17,922 nt of DNA from an uncultured Spirochaetales bacterium. Its GTDB lineage: Bacteria > Spirochaetota > Spirochaetia > Sphaerochaetales > Sphaerochaetaceae. Positions within the stretch are counted from its first letter, which is position 1. Each line of letters opens with the position of its first letter. Under the pieces are notes generated by a model that had not been told where the DNA came from, searched no databases, and saw only the letters and a list, made by a program, of their open reading frames with translations. This document shows positions 7,790 to 15,874 of the stretch, one piece after another. The stretch is from contig CAKQTE010000008.1 in assembly GCA_934276485.1 (NCBI GenBank), forward strand, positions 1-17,922, written 5' to 3'. Made by a program: the position numbers and the translations under genes.

Positions 7790-9625
7790 TTAAAGATTCA
7801 ACGCATCTCTTTGAAATTTCATCGGAAACAAGCTGCCCATATTTTCTTCAGCAGCCATATATCCAGATGAATGTTTATTTCCGAGTTCTGCTTCAGAAAG
7901 CGTCTGGCTAATCTCCTTCCAAAATCCGAATATATCAAGATTTTTATCAGCCTTAATTTTCTTGCGAGGCATAATACGAACCTTCTTGATGTCCCAAAAT
8001 TCTTCAAGTACATTAATTTCAAAAGTCTTTTGTTTATATGAAGGAACCAAGAACTCTCCATTACCCAAACAAGTGCATTGAGAAACTAAGTACATAACAT
8101 ACTGTCGAAAGTTTTCAATTGAGATCATATCCCAGCTAATAACAGCACCTTGACCAAAATTCAGACTTGTCCGCAAAGTTTCGAAATATTCTTTCTTTAT
8201 AAATACTTTTAAGCAAGGTACATTTTTGTCAACCATCCATTTATCAGGATACAGTTTAAAATCCACACAACTTAATTGCCAACCAGTCTCTCCATGTTTC
8301 TTTAAGCATTGTTTGCTTAACTCAAAATCAAGCATGGTGCCATCGGCATACTTGCATACAGGATATTTTAATCGGACAAAATAACTATCTAGAAAACTTT
8401 TAATGACTGCCTCTAAACCTTCCATGTCATTGAGTTTACTCTGATTTATCTTACAAATATACTGATAATCAATAAAGCCCTTAAAGCTATTATTGATTAT
8501 AACTCCATGATTACAGGTGGGCAAAATTTTATCTAACTTCCAATCCACAGCAGGATGAAAAGAATCACAATGAGTAATAGCAAAATCCAAAATACCATTG
8601 AAACTCTGAAACTCCTTTCCTTTGGTATTATACAGTGTCAAAATGGTATCGCACAATAATGGCACTGTTAATACAACATCATCATTAGGTGTGTTGATAC
8701 TATATCGGTAACGGATAAAACTATCATACTTATTATAAATGAACTGCTTGATGAGTTCGCTATCGAATCTAGTATTCTCCAATCTCACATCATGAAAGTA
8801 TCGTTTCACTATCAATAATCTAACAGACTCAGAAACCAGAGAAAACAAAGACGGCAAAATAGAGTAATCGTCAAAGGATTCATCCGTCATAAACCATTTA
8901 CGAAGTTTTATCAAAGGATTATTTGTCTTTTCAGAAGATGAATCAACGAGGGGCTTATTATTCATGACAAAATCAACCAGTGAAAAGAGATTGGAATTCT
9001 CTTTGTCAATCTCATTTTCACTATAAAAATCCAGAGCCTCCACCAACATAGCTGGCATATATATATCATATTTTACGCCGAATTCCTCGCAAACACCTGT
9101 CAATACCTTTTGCTTATTTCTCGATAGGCATCGTCCATGCTGTCTCAAGAGATCAAGAACATAAGAACGTGATTGAGCATTAGGTATTTTACGTAATACA
9201 CTCACAAGAGTCTGTTGGGAGATAGAACACTTATCCAAAACCCATATCAATGTTACGAATGAATACTTGTCCTCCTGATGCATGCTTCTTGAAACGCAAT
9301 CATATAAAATTGCGCTTAAATCCTCTTCTGATGGAACGACATCATGAAAGTACATAGTAACCTCAGTTTTATTCATTTGTCCTTCTTTATCAGAAACAAA
9401 CTCTGCCCGGTCAACCTTACATAAACAATAGCCCAAGTCTCGATTTCCAAAATTATCAACAAGAAATTCTATTTTATCTTTATGATTAACTGAAACCCAT
9501 TTATAATGGACTTCCTGTTTACCTCTATTATCATAACTATTTTCTGCATGAAGTTTAATGAAGAAAAAAGGATGTTTCCTCATTTCTTCATAAAGGGAAT
9601 TTTCTATTATTATTGAATTCTGCAT
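7790..9625 (-). CDS. Large unknown protein, N-terminal part of a split gene
   Basis: 611 codons from ATG 9623-9625 to TAA 7790-7792. I do not recognise the family. It has no signal peptide or membrane segments, is hydrophobic/aromatic-rich and looks cytosolic. Segments include a possible beta-rich N-terminal domain (about 1-115), a helical middle (about 120-330) and a mixed C-terminal part with scattered Cys. The last 15 or so residues (MGSLFPMKFQRDALNL) look unlike a natural C-terminus, while the frame displaced by one base continues smoothly into the zinc-ribbon part at 6924-7781. The combined product would be about 900 residues. The A+T content looks higher than in the pectinase and bglX genes, suggesting acquired DNA. 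A promoter lies just upstream (9652-9686). A defence or mobile-element role is possible, but only position suggests it. Confidence 0.7.
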   Translation of the reverse strand: MQNSIIIENSLYEEMRKHPFFFIKLHAENSYDNRGKQEVHYKWVSVNHKDKIEFLVDNFGNRDLGYCLCKVDRAEFVSDKEGQMNKTEVTMYFHDVVPSEEDLSAILYDCVSRSMHQEDKYSFVTLIWVLDKCSISQQTLVSVLRKIPNAQSRSYVLDLLRQHGRCLSRNKQKVLTGVCEEFGVKYDIYMPAMLVEALDFYSENEIDKENSNLFSLVDFVMNNKPLVDSSSEKTNNPLIKLRKWFMTDESFDDYSILPSLFSLVSESVRLLIVKRYFHDVRLENTRFDSELIKQFIYNKYDSFIRYRYSINTPNDDVVLTVPLLCDTILTLYNTKGKEFQSFNGILDFAITHCDSFHPAVDWKLDKILPTCNHGVIINNSFKGFIDYQYICKINQSKLNDMEGLEAVIKSFLDSYFVRLKYPVCKYADGTMLDFELSKQCLKKHGETGWQLSCVDFKLYPDKWMVDKNVPCLKVFIKKEYFETLRTSLNFGQGAVISWDMISIENFRQYVMYLVSQCTCLGNGEFLVPSYKQKTFEINVLEEFWDIKKVRIMPRKKIKADKNLDIFGFWKEISQTLSEAELGNKHSSGYMAAEENMGSLFPMKFQRDALNL

Positions 9626-9651
9626 AAGCTATTAAGATTGTAATACTCATG

Positions 9652-9686
9652 CAAAAATAGTTATTAAATTTTAGAATAGAAACAAA
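9652..9686 (-). promoter_or_regulatory. Candidate promoter of the large split gene
   Basis: On the minus strand TATTTTTG (9652-9659) matches TAnnTTTG, and TTTG at 9683-9686 lies 23 nt upstream, slightly longer than the usual 19-21. The start would leave a leader of about 20 nt before the ATG at 9625. Confidence 0.5.
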
Positions 9687-9795
9687 TTACTTAAATATTA
9701 TGATTTTTTATACGAAGGGTAACGAAAAACCACCACTGTTCACAAATCCCTACTACTAAATAGGAAAAATCCACCTTCCATTTAGAGTATCTCCC

Positions 9796-9826
9796 TTTGC
9801 CATCCCACCAATTCACCGTATCTTTG
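9796..9826 (+). promoter_or_regulatory. Near-consensus rightward promoter with no intact gene after it
   Basis: Plus strand: TTTG at 9796-9799, a 19-nt spacer, then TATCTTTG at 9819-9826. This is the best match to the Bacteroidota sigma-ABfr consensus in the window and the only good one facing right. It leads into sequence with small hairpins (AGAAAA-GGG-TTTTCT near 9898-9912; AGAAG/CTTCT near 9868-9888) and no intact reading frame. Confidence 0.6.
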
Positions 9827-10250
9827 CAACAGTAAACAAGAGACAGAAAATGTCTTGATGATACAGTAGAAGTAATTTGGTATCTTCTCCAAAGTAAGAA
9901 AAGGGTTTTCTGCTATGATATGCTTTATTTTTCTGTCCATAGATACGTTTGTTAATTCTTTATTTTAAAACGACATATCGGAAAATATATTGTGTATGAA
10001 AACCTTATTTTGACACCTAAAATAGACGCTTCGACCAAGATGTCAAAATATGGTGATTCTGTCTTCTCTCCTTTGGGGACCAAAACAAGGTAATGGTCAG
10101 ATTGAGCAAACCTTAGGATGCCATTGAAGCCTAATCAGCAGATTACGCTCCTATAGTAAATTAATGACCAAAAGAGGAAGAATTTCCAACACCCGTTTGA
10201 AAGAAACTGCAAAATAAGAAAAATTTCTGTCAATGGAGGCGATATAGTCT
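9827..10250 (+). other. Transcribed leader or decayed gene remnant after the rightward promoter
   Basis: No intact gene is present. At 9956-10093 one plus-strand frame is open for 45 codons and looks protein-like (ILKRHIGKYIVYENLIL, then KYGDSVFSPLGTKTR, TAA at 10091-10093), with only a GTG (9992) or internal ATG as start. A second frame over about 10082-10210 reads GNGQIEQTLGCH, a stop, then SLISRLRSYSKLMTKR. These could be pieces of one broken rightward gene, or chance. The first 130 nt could also be a structured non-coding RNA. I do not recognise either. Confidence 0.25.
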
Positions 10251-10715
10251 TTATTTTGTGTCATCCTTTATTAAGTATGAGAGTCTCTTAAATTCTTCTA
10301 TATACTGTTCAAGTTCACCCACCCTTTTCAAGTCCTTTGCAAAACCAACATATCCAGATAAAGATTGCTCGAAATTTTTCTCAAACAGTTCTCTATCAAA
10401 GCTTTTATCCATTAAAACATACTTTGTATTCAAGATTCCAACTATCTCATCAAAGTGAAATAAAATACAGCAACTCCAAATAAATTGCTGTGAATCTTTA
10501 AACTTTACTTTGCCTTTAAGTACATTTGATACTTCTGAATATTTGATCCTTGTAATCTCCGAAAACTGGACTAGAGACAACTTATCCATTTCATCACCAA
10601 TGAAAGAGTCTAAAAATTTGATATTACAGTGTTTAAATATCCAGTCTACTTTGGATTCAAGAAAATCATAATTTTCTAGAATCAACTTTTGCCTATATTT
10701 TTCTAAATCCAACAT
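10251..10715 (-). CDS. Small HTH-like protein, possible regulator
   Basis: 154 residues from ATG 10713-10715 (MLDLEKYRQKLILENYDF). The frame is open 20 codons further up, but a -7 box sits inside that extension, so the shorter start is preferred. Around residues 48-72, LSLVQFSEITRIKYSEVSNV followed by LKGKV resembles a Cro/cI-type helix-turn-helix (Q-F-S-E-I ... S-E-V-S-N-V-L-K-G). The rest is helical and charged, with no signal peptide. It may be a phage- or element-type transcription regulator; the HTH is a by-eye call. It could act on the facing promoter in the next gap, but there is no direct evidence. Confidence 0.6.
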   Translation of the reverse strand: MLDLEKYRQKLILENYDFLESKVDWIFKHCNIKFLDSFIGDEMDKLSLVQFSEITRIKYSEVSNVLKGKVKFKDSQQFIWSCCILFHFDEIVGILNTKYVLMDKSFDRELFEKNFEQSLSGYVGFAKDLKRVGELEQYIEEFKRLSYLIKDDTK

Positions 10716-10731
10716 AACAGTTTTTTTGATG

Positions 10732-10739
10732 CAAAGGTA
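10732..10739 (-). promoter_or_regulatory. -7 box deciding the start of the HTH-like gene
   Basis: The minus strand reads TACCTTTG, a perfect TAnnTTTG. Transcription would start near 10725, only about 10 nt before the ATG at 10715, which excludes the longer upstream start at 10775. The -33 region is just A/T-rich. Confidence 0.5.
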
Positions 10740-10842
10740 TAAAAAATATTGTAAAATAAAGAATAAACTAACCATATATTAAAGATAGCCGTATATATTT
10801 TTTTAAATTTTTAAATAATCACAACAGAGTCGCAAGAACGCA

Positions 10843-10867
10843 CCCACTTGAATTCAATCAAGTAGGG
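10843..10867. repeat. Short inverted repeat (hairpin)
   Basis: ACTTGA at 10846-10851 pairs with TCAAGT at 10858-10863 around a 6-nt loop. The stem extends by CCC (10843-10845) with GGG (10865-10867) past one bulged A. Neither side carries a T run, so a classical terminator is unlikely. It could be an operator or an RNA hairpin between two leftward genes. Confidence 0.35.
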
Positions 10868-10950
10868 GCAAGTTCATGATACCACATCTAATCTTGTCAA
10901 TCACCCATGATAACAAGAATCTATCCAATATTACCAGATTTAGGAATTTC

Positions 10951-11256
10951 TCATCCCTTTTCACTCCCTGTAATCAGTTTTCTGAAGAGATTTCTCCCCT
11001 GCGAAAATACATGACCTAACCCTTTCTGCAGCGTCTTTTTTGATTGCGTATGTTCTATAGGTGCAGCGAACATCAAGCGTTCTTCTTTCTCTACTTCTTC
11101 CTGGCAGAGTCTTAGCTTCTCCTCCAGCTCCTTTTTGTTGTCCTTTATCTGAGGTATTGCGTCCACTACCACTTCCTCCAGAATTGATTTTTCTGAGGAT
11201 GGAGTTAACAAGCTTTCCGATGTTGGCATCTTTTCTGATTCCATACTTTGTTCCAT
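10951..11256 (-). CDS. Small charged coiled-coil protein downstream of bglX
   Basis: 101 residues, MEQSMESEKMPTSES..., rich in Glu and Lys, with a likely coiled coil at about 38-62 (KKELEEKLRLCQEEVEKEER) and a basic C-terminus (GRNLFRKLITGSEKG). No signal peptide and no known domain. It begins 25 nt after the bglX stop with no terminator between, so it is probably co-transcribed. An overlapping leftward frame (10961-11266) is also open, but its Gly/Arg/Ser-rich, low-order sequence looks like a shadow. In-frame ATGs at codons 5 and 10 are alternative starts. Function unknown. Confidence 0.55.
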   Translation of the reverse strand: MEQSMESEKMPTSESLLTPSSEKSILEEVVVDAIPQIKDNKKELEEKLRLCQEEVEKEERLMFAAPIEHTQSKKTLQKGLGHVFSQGRNLFRKLITGSEKG

Positions 11257-11281
11257 TTGTATTCAATATATTTATTGATAT

Positions 11282-13687
11282 TTATCTCACTCTGAATTTC
11301 AAGGTTTTCACCTCTTTGCTGTTTGTTCCCACCATAATCTGGAAGTCTCCAGGTTCAATCACGTGCTTCAATTCTGCATTGTAGAATTTGAGCATATTGG
11401 GTGTAATATCAAAACTTACCTCCTTGCTTTCACCGGCTGCGAGATGAATGCGCTGGAATCCCTTCAGTTCCTTTACCGGACGTGAAATGCTTGCCACCAG
11501 ATCACGTATATAGAGTTGTACCACTTCATCGGCATCACGTGCCCCCGTGTTCTTTACGGTAATAGTAGCAGTTATCTTCTTGCCATCCTGCCACTCGGTA
11601 GCTTCCTGGTTCCCATTGATGCCTGCCTCCTGACTGCTAATCTTGAAGTTACTATAGTCGAAGGTAGTATAGCTCAAGCCATACCCAAATGGATAAAGAG
11701 GACCATTGCTTACATCAAGACAGTTGCTGGCAAACTTGGCAAACCTCATATTATCATCAGCCACAGGACGGCCGGTGTTCTGATGGTTGTAATACAGAGG
11801 CTCCTGTCCTGTAGTCTTAGGCATGGAGGCTGTAAGCTTACCTGAAGGCACCTTGTCTCCAAAGAGTACGTCACAGAGTGCATCACCCACCTCAGAACCG
11901 CCAAACCATACGTTCATGATGGCTGATACATGCTGCTGTTCCCAAGAAAGGACTGTTGGGCGACCTGCAAAGTTGAGAAGTACCACAGGCTTACCCATCT
12001 TTACGAGTTCTGCCAGAAGCTCATGCTGAACATCGGGCATCTCCAGGTTGGTTCTGCTGCCACATTCACCAGTCATGTCGGCACTCTCACCCATAGCACA
12101 TATTATCACGTCAGCATCCTTCGCTACCTGCAAGGCTTCAGCCTTCATTTTTGCCTCATCACCCCAGCTGATAGGATTGCCAAACTCGCCATTCTTCTGA
12201 AGTTCACGGTTTCTCCAGATATTACTTCCCTGTGTATGTAATAAGGTGGCTTTTCCGCGGAGTGCATTCTCCATCGCCTCCTTGATAGTGGTGTATTTAT
12301 CAGGAGTCTGCGCCACACTCCATGTACCGGCAATGTTGTTACGGGTATCGGCAAGTGGACCTATCAGAGCAATCTTTCCCTCTTTCTTCAAAGGCAGAAG
12401 ATTTCCTTCGTTCTTCAGGAGTACGAAAGTTTCAGTAGCTATATTACGAGCCACCTTCCTATTTTCCTGAGTGTAGATTTCACTCCTGCTTCTCTTGGCG
12501 TTACAATAACGGTATGGATCACTGAACAATCCCAGCTTATATTTTGCTTCCAGGATGCGACGGCAGGCGGTGTTGATATCCTCCTCGCTCACCTTCCCTT
12601 CCTCAACGCTTTGTGCAAGATGCTTCACAAAGGCACTGGAACACATATCCATGTCTGTACCAGCTTTTAGAGCCTGTTCAGAAGCTTCTTTCAGATCAGC
12701 AGCAGTACCATGCTTCAGCATCTCCTTGATGGACTCATAGTCGGTGACAAGAAGCCCCTTGAATCCCCATTGCTTTCTCAAAACATCAGTCATCATCCAT
12801 TTGTTGGCAGTGGCAGGAATGTAATCAATGAGATTGAAAGATGACATTACACTTCCTACACCGGCCTTTACCACAGCTTCATAAGGTGGTAAGTACTGGT
12901 TCATCATACGTATCTTACTCATATCCACTGTATTATACTCCTTTCCGCTTTCCACGGCTCCATAGAGAGCAAAGTGCTTGAAACATGCCATGATACGGTT
13001 GGCTCTCAAAATTTCGTCGGTGCGCATATCCACCCCTTGATAACCTTGGGTAAGCGCAGCACCCATCACACCGCTCAGATATGGATCTTCACCATTTCCC
13101 TCGGCAATACGTCCCCAACGGGCATCGAGAGCCACATCCACCATCGGAGAAAACGTCCAGTTGATACCATCAGCACTCGCTTCCTTTGCCGAAACTTCTC
13201 CCACCTTCTTCATCGCCTCTGTATCCCATGAGCAAGAAAGAGCTAATGGAATCGGAAACATGGTTTCATAACCATGGATTACGTCCATGCCCACAAGCAA
13301 CGGGATACCCAGGCGATTGTTCTTGATAGCGATGTCTTGCAGGGCCTTGATTTTATCAAGCCCCTTGATATTGAACACACCACCCATATTACCCTGAGCG
13401 ATGTCACTACCCACCTGCGAACTTTGTACACTTCCAGTGGTGATGTTACCAGCCACCATCAGGTTGAGCTGGCCAATCTTTTCCTGAAGGGTCATCTTTG
13501 CCATCAGTTGGTCAACGAACTGTGACATGGGCAAAATCTTGTCATCTCTTGTGGCTGATGATTGCTTCTTGCCTTTCTTGACAGAAGTCTTAGCCTTCTC
13601 TTGAACCTTGTTGGCAGCCGTGGTGGTAACTGGTAGCATGAACGAACTTGCCAATACGAGTGTAAGTGATAAAACTGTTGTTTTCAT
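11282..13687 (-). CDS. bglX: Secreted/periplasmic beta-glucosidase, glycoside hydrolase family 3 (BglX type)
   Basis: 801 residues, close to the usual BglX length. Signal peptide about 1-25 (SSFMLPVTTTA-AN), then a Lys-rich linker. The GH3 N-terminal TIM barrel covers about 55-380, with GMDVIHGYETMFPIPL (133-148), the substrate-binding pair K237-H238 in CFKHFALYG, and nucleophile D316 in VTDYES. The C-terminal alpha/beta sandwich covers about 410-640 and contains GECGSRTNLEMP, where E541 is the likely acid/base, matching E-x-x-S-R of BglX. An FN3-like domain spans about 690-790. It should release glucose or related sugars from the non-reducing ends of beta-linked oligosaccharides in the periplasm. 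No SusC/D or sensor gene is adjacent, so it is probably not in a PUL. All key residues are present; substrate range cannot be read from sequence alone. Confidence 0.93.
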   Translation of the reverse strand: MKTTVLSLTLVLASSFMLPVTTTAANKVQEKAKTSVKKGKKQSSATRDDKILPMSQFVDQLMAKMTLQEKIGQLNLMVAGNITTGSVQSSQVGSDIAQGNMGGVFNIKGLDKIKALQDIAIKNNRLGIPLLVGMDVIHGYETMFPIPLALSCSWDTEAMKKVGEVSAKEASADGINWTFSPMVDVALDARWGRIAEGNGEDPYLSGVMGAALTQGYQGVDMRTDEILRANRIMACFKHFALYGAVESGKEYNTVDMSKIRMMNQYLPPYEAVVKAGVGSVMSSFNLIDYIPATANKWMMTDVLRKQWGFKGLLVTDYESIKEMLKHGTAADLKEASEQALKAGTDMDMCSSAFVKHLAQSVEEGKVSEEDINTACRRILEAKYKLGLFSDPYRYCNAKRSRSEIYTQENRKVARNIATETFVLLKNEGNLLPLKKEGKIALIGPLADTRNNIAGTWSVAQTPDKYTTIKEAMENALRGKATLLHTQGSNIWRNRELQKNGEFGNPISWGDEAKMKAEALQVAKDADVIICAMGESADMTGECGSRTNLEMPDVQHELLAELVKMGKPVVLLNFAGRPTVLSWEQQHVSAIMNVWFGGSEVGDALCDVLFGDKVPSGKLTASMPKTTGQEPLYYNHQNTGRPVADDNMRFAKFASNCLDVSNGPLYPFGYGLSYTTFDYSNFKISSQEAGINGNQEATEWQDGKKITATITVKNTGARDADEVVQLYIRDLVASISRPVKELKGFQRIHLAAGESKEVSFDITPNMLKFYNAELKHVIEPGDFQIMVGTNSKEVKTLKFRVR

Positions 13688-13719
13688 TGTTGTCTATTCA
13701 TTTTGATTGCATTTGGGTA

Positions 13720-13727
13720 CAAAGTTA
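13720..13727 (-). promoter_or_regulatory. -7 box of the bglX promoter
   Basis: The minus strand reads TAACTTTG, a perfect TAnnTTTG, placed to start transcription about 25 nt before the ATG at 13687. The upstream side is T-rich with a TTTG at 13743-13746 (spacing 15, too short), so the -33 element is poor. Confidence 0.5.
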
Positions 13728-13838
13728 CTAAAAAAATAGGTACAAAAAAGAAATATGGGTTAAAATGTGGAAATTTTGTTGTGACAAAATTATAATTCTT
13801 GCCATCTACTGAAAAAATATATCTATTTGTCTAACCTA

Positions 13839-14831
13839 TTAGTAAATAATACCACAATGATATCTATAAAGGACCTCTCTGTTTGCATCCAGAAATTCTG
13901 TTACCTTGTTGTTCTCTATCCTGATCTCAACAAGTTCTCGAATCAGACCTCCAAACTCAGACCAATAACAACAACTAACATAATACTTGTTCTCATATCG
14001 AGTAACTCTAGGAGTCACATCACAGGCCAAGGCTTCCTCAGGAAGATCATTTTCTTCTTCATAAATATCAGAAGGCTTTAGAGGACGCTCACCTCGTACT
14101 TTTGTTGACCGAACTTTAATCTTTGAAAGATCATCTTTGGAGAAAACACTGAACCTTCGGTCATAATTCCCATGCCAATGCTTAGGAAGATGATGCCACA
14201 GCTTGCATAAGAAATATACCTGTAAAGCACATAATGGAGAGTCTTCCACCTCGATAAAATCTAAAAAATTTGTAGTCAAGTTTCCATTTGGTTCCTTGAT
14301 ATTGATGAAAGTACGTCCACCAATTCCGCTACCATCAGGATACACGAGTTCCAAACTATACCCTTCCGATAATTTTATTTTGTCTAACACACCTAATATT
14401 TTCTCACCAATAGAAGGAATGTGTTCACCTGCAACCATCATTAGCAATTCTTCATGCGTTCTAAGCGAGCCGAAATTTATACGCAGCAATTTTCTGCCAA
14501 TCATCACAATCACAGCAGCATCCACCAAAGAATCGTGGCATTTCTCAAAATTCTCCACAGCCTGTTTTTTCATAGCCTGTTCCTTTTCTTTTGCCCGTTC
14601 TTCTTTCTCTTTCTGTAAAACAATACACTCTCCTGTGCTACCCCAAATGTAGTAAACAGGAATAGACAAAAGCAATCCCAACAGTATGATAGGGGCAAAA
14701 GCAAATAGCAAAAGCCAGACAAGCCAAACATCACGACGAAAAATCTTCTCTTTCTCCGTGAACTGCATATACAAAGAAAATGATAGCAATAAGAGCCATG
14801 CTATCCCATATGTAATAATCAAAACCTCCAT
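13839..14831 (-). CDS. Two-TM membrane protein with cytosolic domain, unknown
   Basis: 330 residues from ATG 14829-14831 (MEVLIITYGIAWLLLLSF). I prefer this start to the one 10 codons upstream because GGGAAGGAACT, a fair ribosome site, lies just before it. Two hydrophobic segments (about 3-24 and 36-64) are followed by a charged Lys/Glu coiled coil (about 73-95). A soluble domain of roughly 230 residues then contains a Trp/His-rich patch (KLWHHLPKHWHGNYDRRF). I do not recognise the family. The arrangement (short membrane anchor, helix, globular part) fits an anchored cytosolic protein. It follows the FVFGSN cluster on the same strand and could belong with it, though the decayed tail at 14926-15099 separates them. 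Confidence 0.65.
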   Translation of the reverse strand: MEVLIITYGIAWLLLLSFSLYMQFTEKEKIFRRDVWLVWLLLFAFAPIILLGLLLSIPVYYIWGSTGECIVLQKEKEERAKEKEQAMKKQAVENFEKCHDSLVDAAVIVMIGRKLLRINFGSLRTHEELLMMVAGEHIPSIGEKILGVLDKIKLSEGYSLELVYPDGSGIGGRTFINIKEPNGNLTTNFLDFIEVEDSPLCALQVYFLCKLWHHLPKHWHGNYDRRFSVFSKDDLSKIKVRSTKVRGERPLKPSDIYEEENDLPEEALACDVTPRVTRYENKYYVSCCYWSEFGGLIRELVEIRIENNKVTEFLDANREVLYRYHCGIIY

Positions 14832-14925
14832 AGTTCCTTCCCAACAAATGAGATGATACAATATAATTATACTAATCAGATGAAAACTGGTTTGCTTAAG
14901 TTACTAAAGACTCCAGCATTTCTAT

Positions 14926-15099
14926 TCACTCTAAAATAGATTCACCAACAAGAGCAGCTAATTGCTCATGCATTTTTGGCGAATAATGACAAAATTCATT
15001 TTCAACCATTCATCCATATACATGAATTCTAAAATTAATATTGGATCCAAAATTACCGTTAAATATTGAAACGACAAAAAATGGCTCAATATTTTCACC
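14926..15099 (-). pseudogene. Decayed coding tail in frame with the upstream gene
   Basis: The frame directly after the TAA of the 251-residue gene (15100-15102) continues GENIEPFFVVSIFNGNFG, then NINFRIHVYG, a TGA (expected TGG, Trp), MVENEFCHYSPKMHEQLA and ALVGESILE, TGA at 14926-14928. The sequence looks protein-like and keeps frame through both stops. It could be the old C-terminal part of the 251-residue gene, or the remains of a small separate gene. There is no clear start of its own. The call is by eye. Confidence 0.4.
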
Positions 15100-15855
15100 T
15101 TATTTAAATATAGAGATTAGAGACAAGAACCCATTCACAAATTCTTGAGTATCCACGTATGCGCAAAACTTGCTATCATAGGGATAGCGCTTTGAAATCC
15201 AGAATCGTCCCATCTCAGGATGCATGCCTACTGTCTGATGCGAATAATGAAGGTCATATTCTTGTACATGAACAGTGCACACACCGGTCTTTGTATCGAT
15301 GATGTCATTCAACCATTGCTTAATTCCTGTCAAACATTTGAAAGAAAGAGGCAAATTAAAGACCAGGTTATTAATACGAAACCTAATCAGCATGCTATCC
15401 CCTTTTCGCTCCAACTTATACACGATGTTGTCCTTGATAGAAAGAGGGGCAGAAGCCAGGTTAGCTAGCGGACGCAATCTGTCAATCAACCCATCAACCT
15501 TTTCATCGATTAGAAGTTTCCCAACAGTGCCGCTATGATCCTCAAAAGGCGGCTCATAATATAGCTCGTAGCATCTAGGCATTTGCCCCCAAACAGCTTT
15601 AGCGAAGCATAATCCTTCATAATGCCATGTAATCCAATCAAAGGAAGAATCTGTCGTCGTTTTTACAAAGTCTGTAGCATACACGTATCGCTGTACCCAT
15701 TCCTCTATTCCCGGTACTACGATACTGAAACGAGGACCCATCGAAGGACACTCATTACAAATCTCGTCACCAAATGCAATAGCACAGCAACTATCACTAT
15801 CTATATACAAGGCATCAATATCAGGTGATATACGAATATAAGGCTTTTTATCCAT
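15100..15855 (-). CDS. Unknown cytosolic protein, possible immunity-like
   Basis: 251 residues from ATG 15853-15855, with GAGGAGC about 9 nt upstream as a plausible ribosome site. I do not recognise the family. It has no signal peptide or TM segment, is acidic and aromatic-rich (SSFDWITWHYEGLCFAKAVW, RCYELYYEPPFEDHSG), and carries Cys at several positions including CNEC near 33-36. It starts 19 nt after the stop of the 324-residue gene, so they are co-transcribed. Small soluble genes of this kind in gut Bacteroidota often sit in immunity arrays, but that role is inferred from context only. The stop may be an early one, since a protein-like frame continues past it. Confidence 0.65.
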   Translation of the reverse strand: MDKKPYIRISPDIDALYIDSDSCCAIAFGDEICNECPSMGPRFSIVVPGIEEWVQRYVYATDFVKTTTDSSFDWITWHYEGLCFAKAVWGQMPRCYELYYEPPFEDHSGTVGKLLIDEKVDGLIDRLRPLANLASAPLSIKDNIVYKLERKGDSMLIRFRINNLVFNLPLSFKCLTGIKQWLNDIIDTKTGVCTVHVQEYDLHYSHQTVGMHPEMGRFWISKRYPYDSKFCAYVDTQEFVNGFLSLISIFK

Positions 15856-15874
15856 AACAATGCTCCTCTATTAC

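Noticed and set aside
7790..7850. Programmed -1 frameshifting between the two parts of the split gene
   Set aside because: No X-XXY-YYZ slippery heptamer in the right register and no clear downstream pseudoknot were found, so a simple indel is more likely.
7819..8061. 80-codon leftward frame inside the 611-codon gene
   Set aside because: It is rich in Leu/Arg/Lys without pattern and overlaps a better frame; its frame also does not lead into the zinc-ribbon part.
10843..10867. Rho-independent terminator at the inverted repeat
   Set aside because: No T run follows the hairpin on either strand.
10961..11266. 101-codon leftward frame overlapping the small gene after bglX
   Set aside because: Its Gly/Arg/Ser-rich, disordered composition looks like a shadow; the neighbouring frame has a regular coiled-coil pattern and ends naturally.
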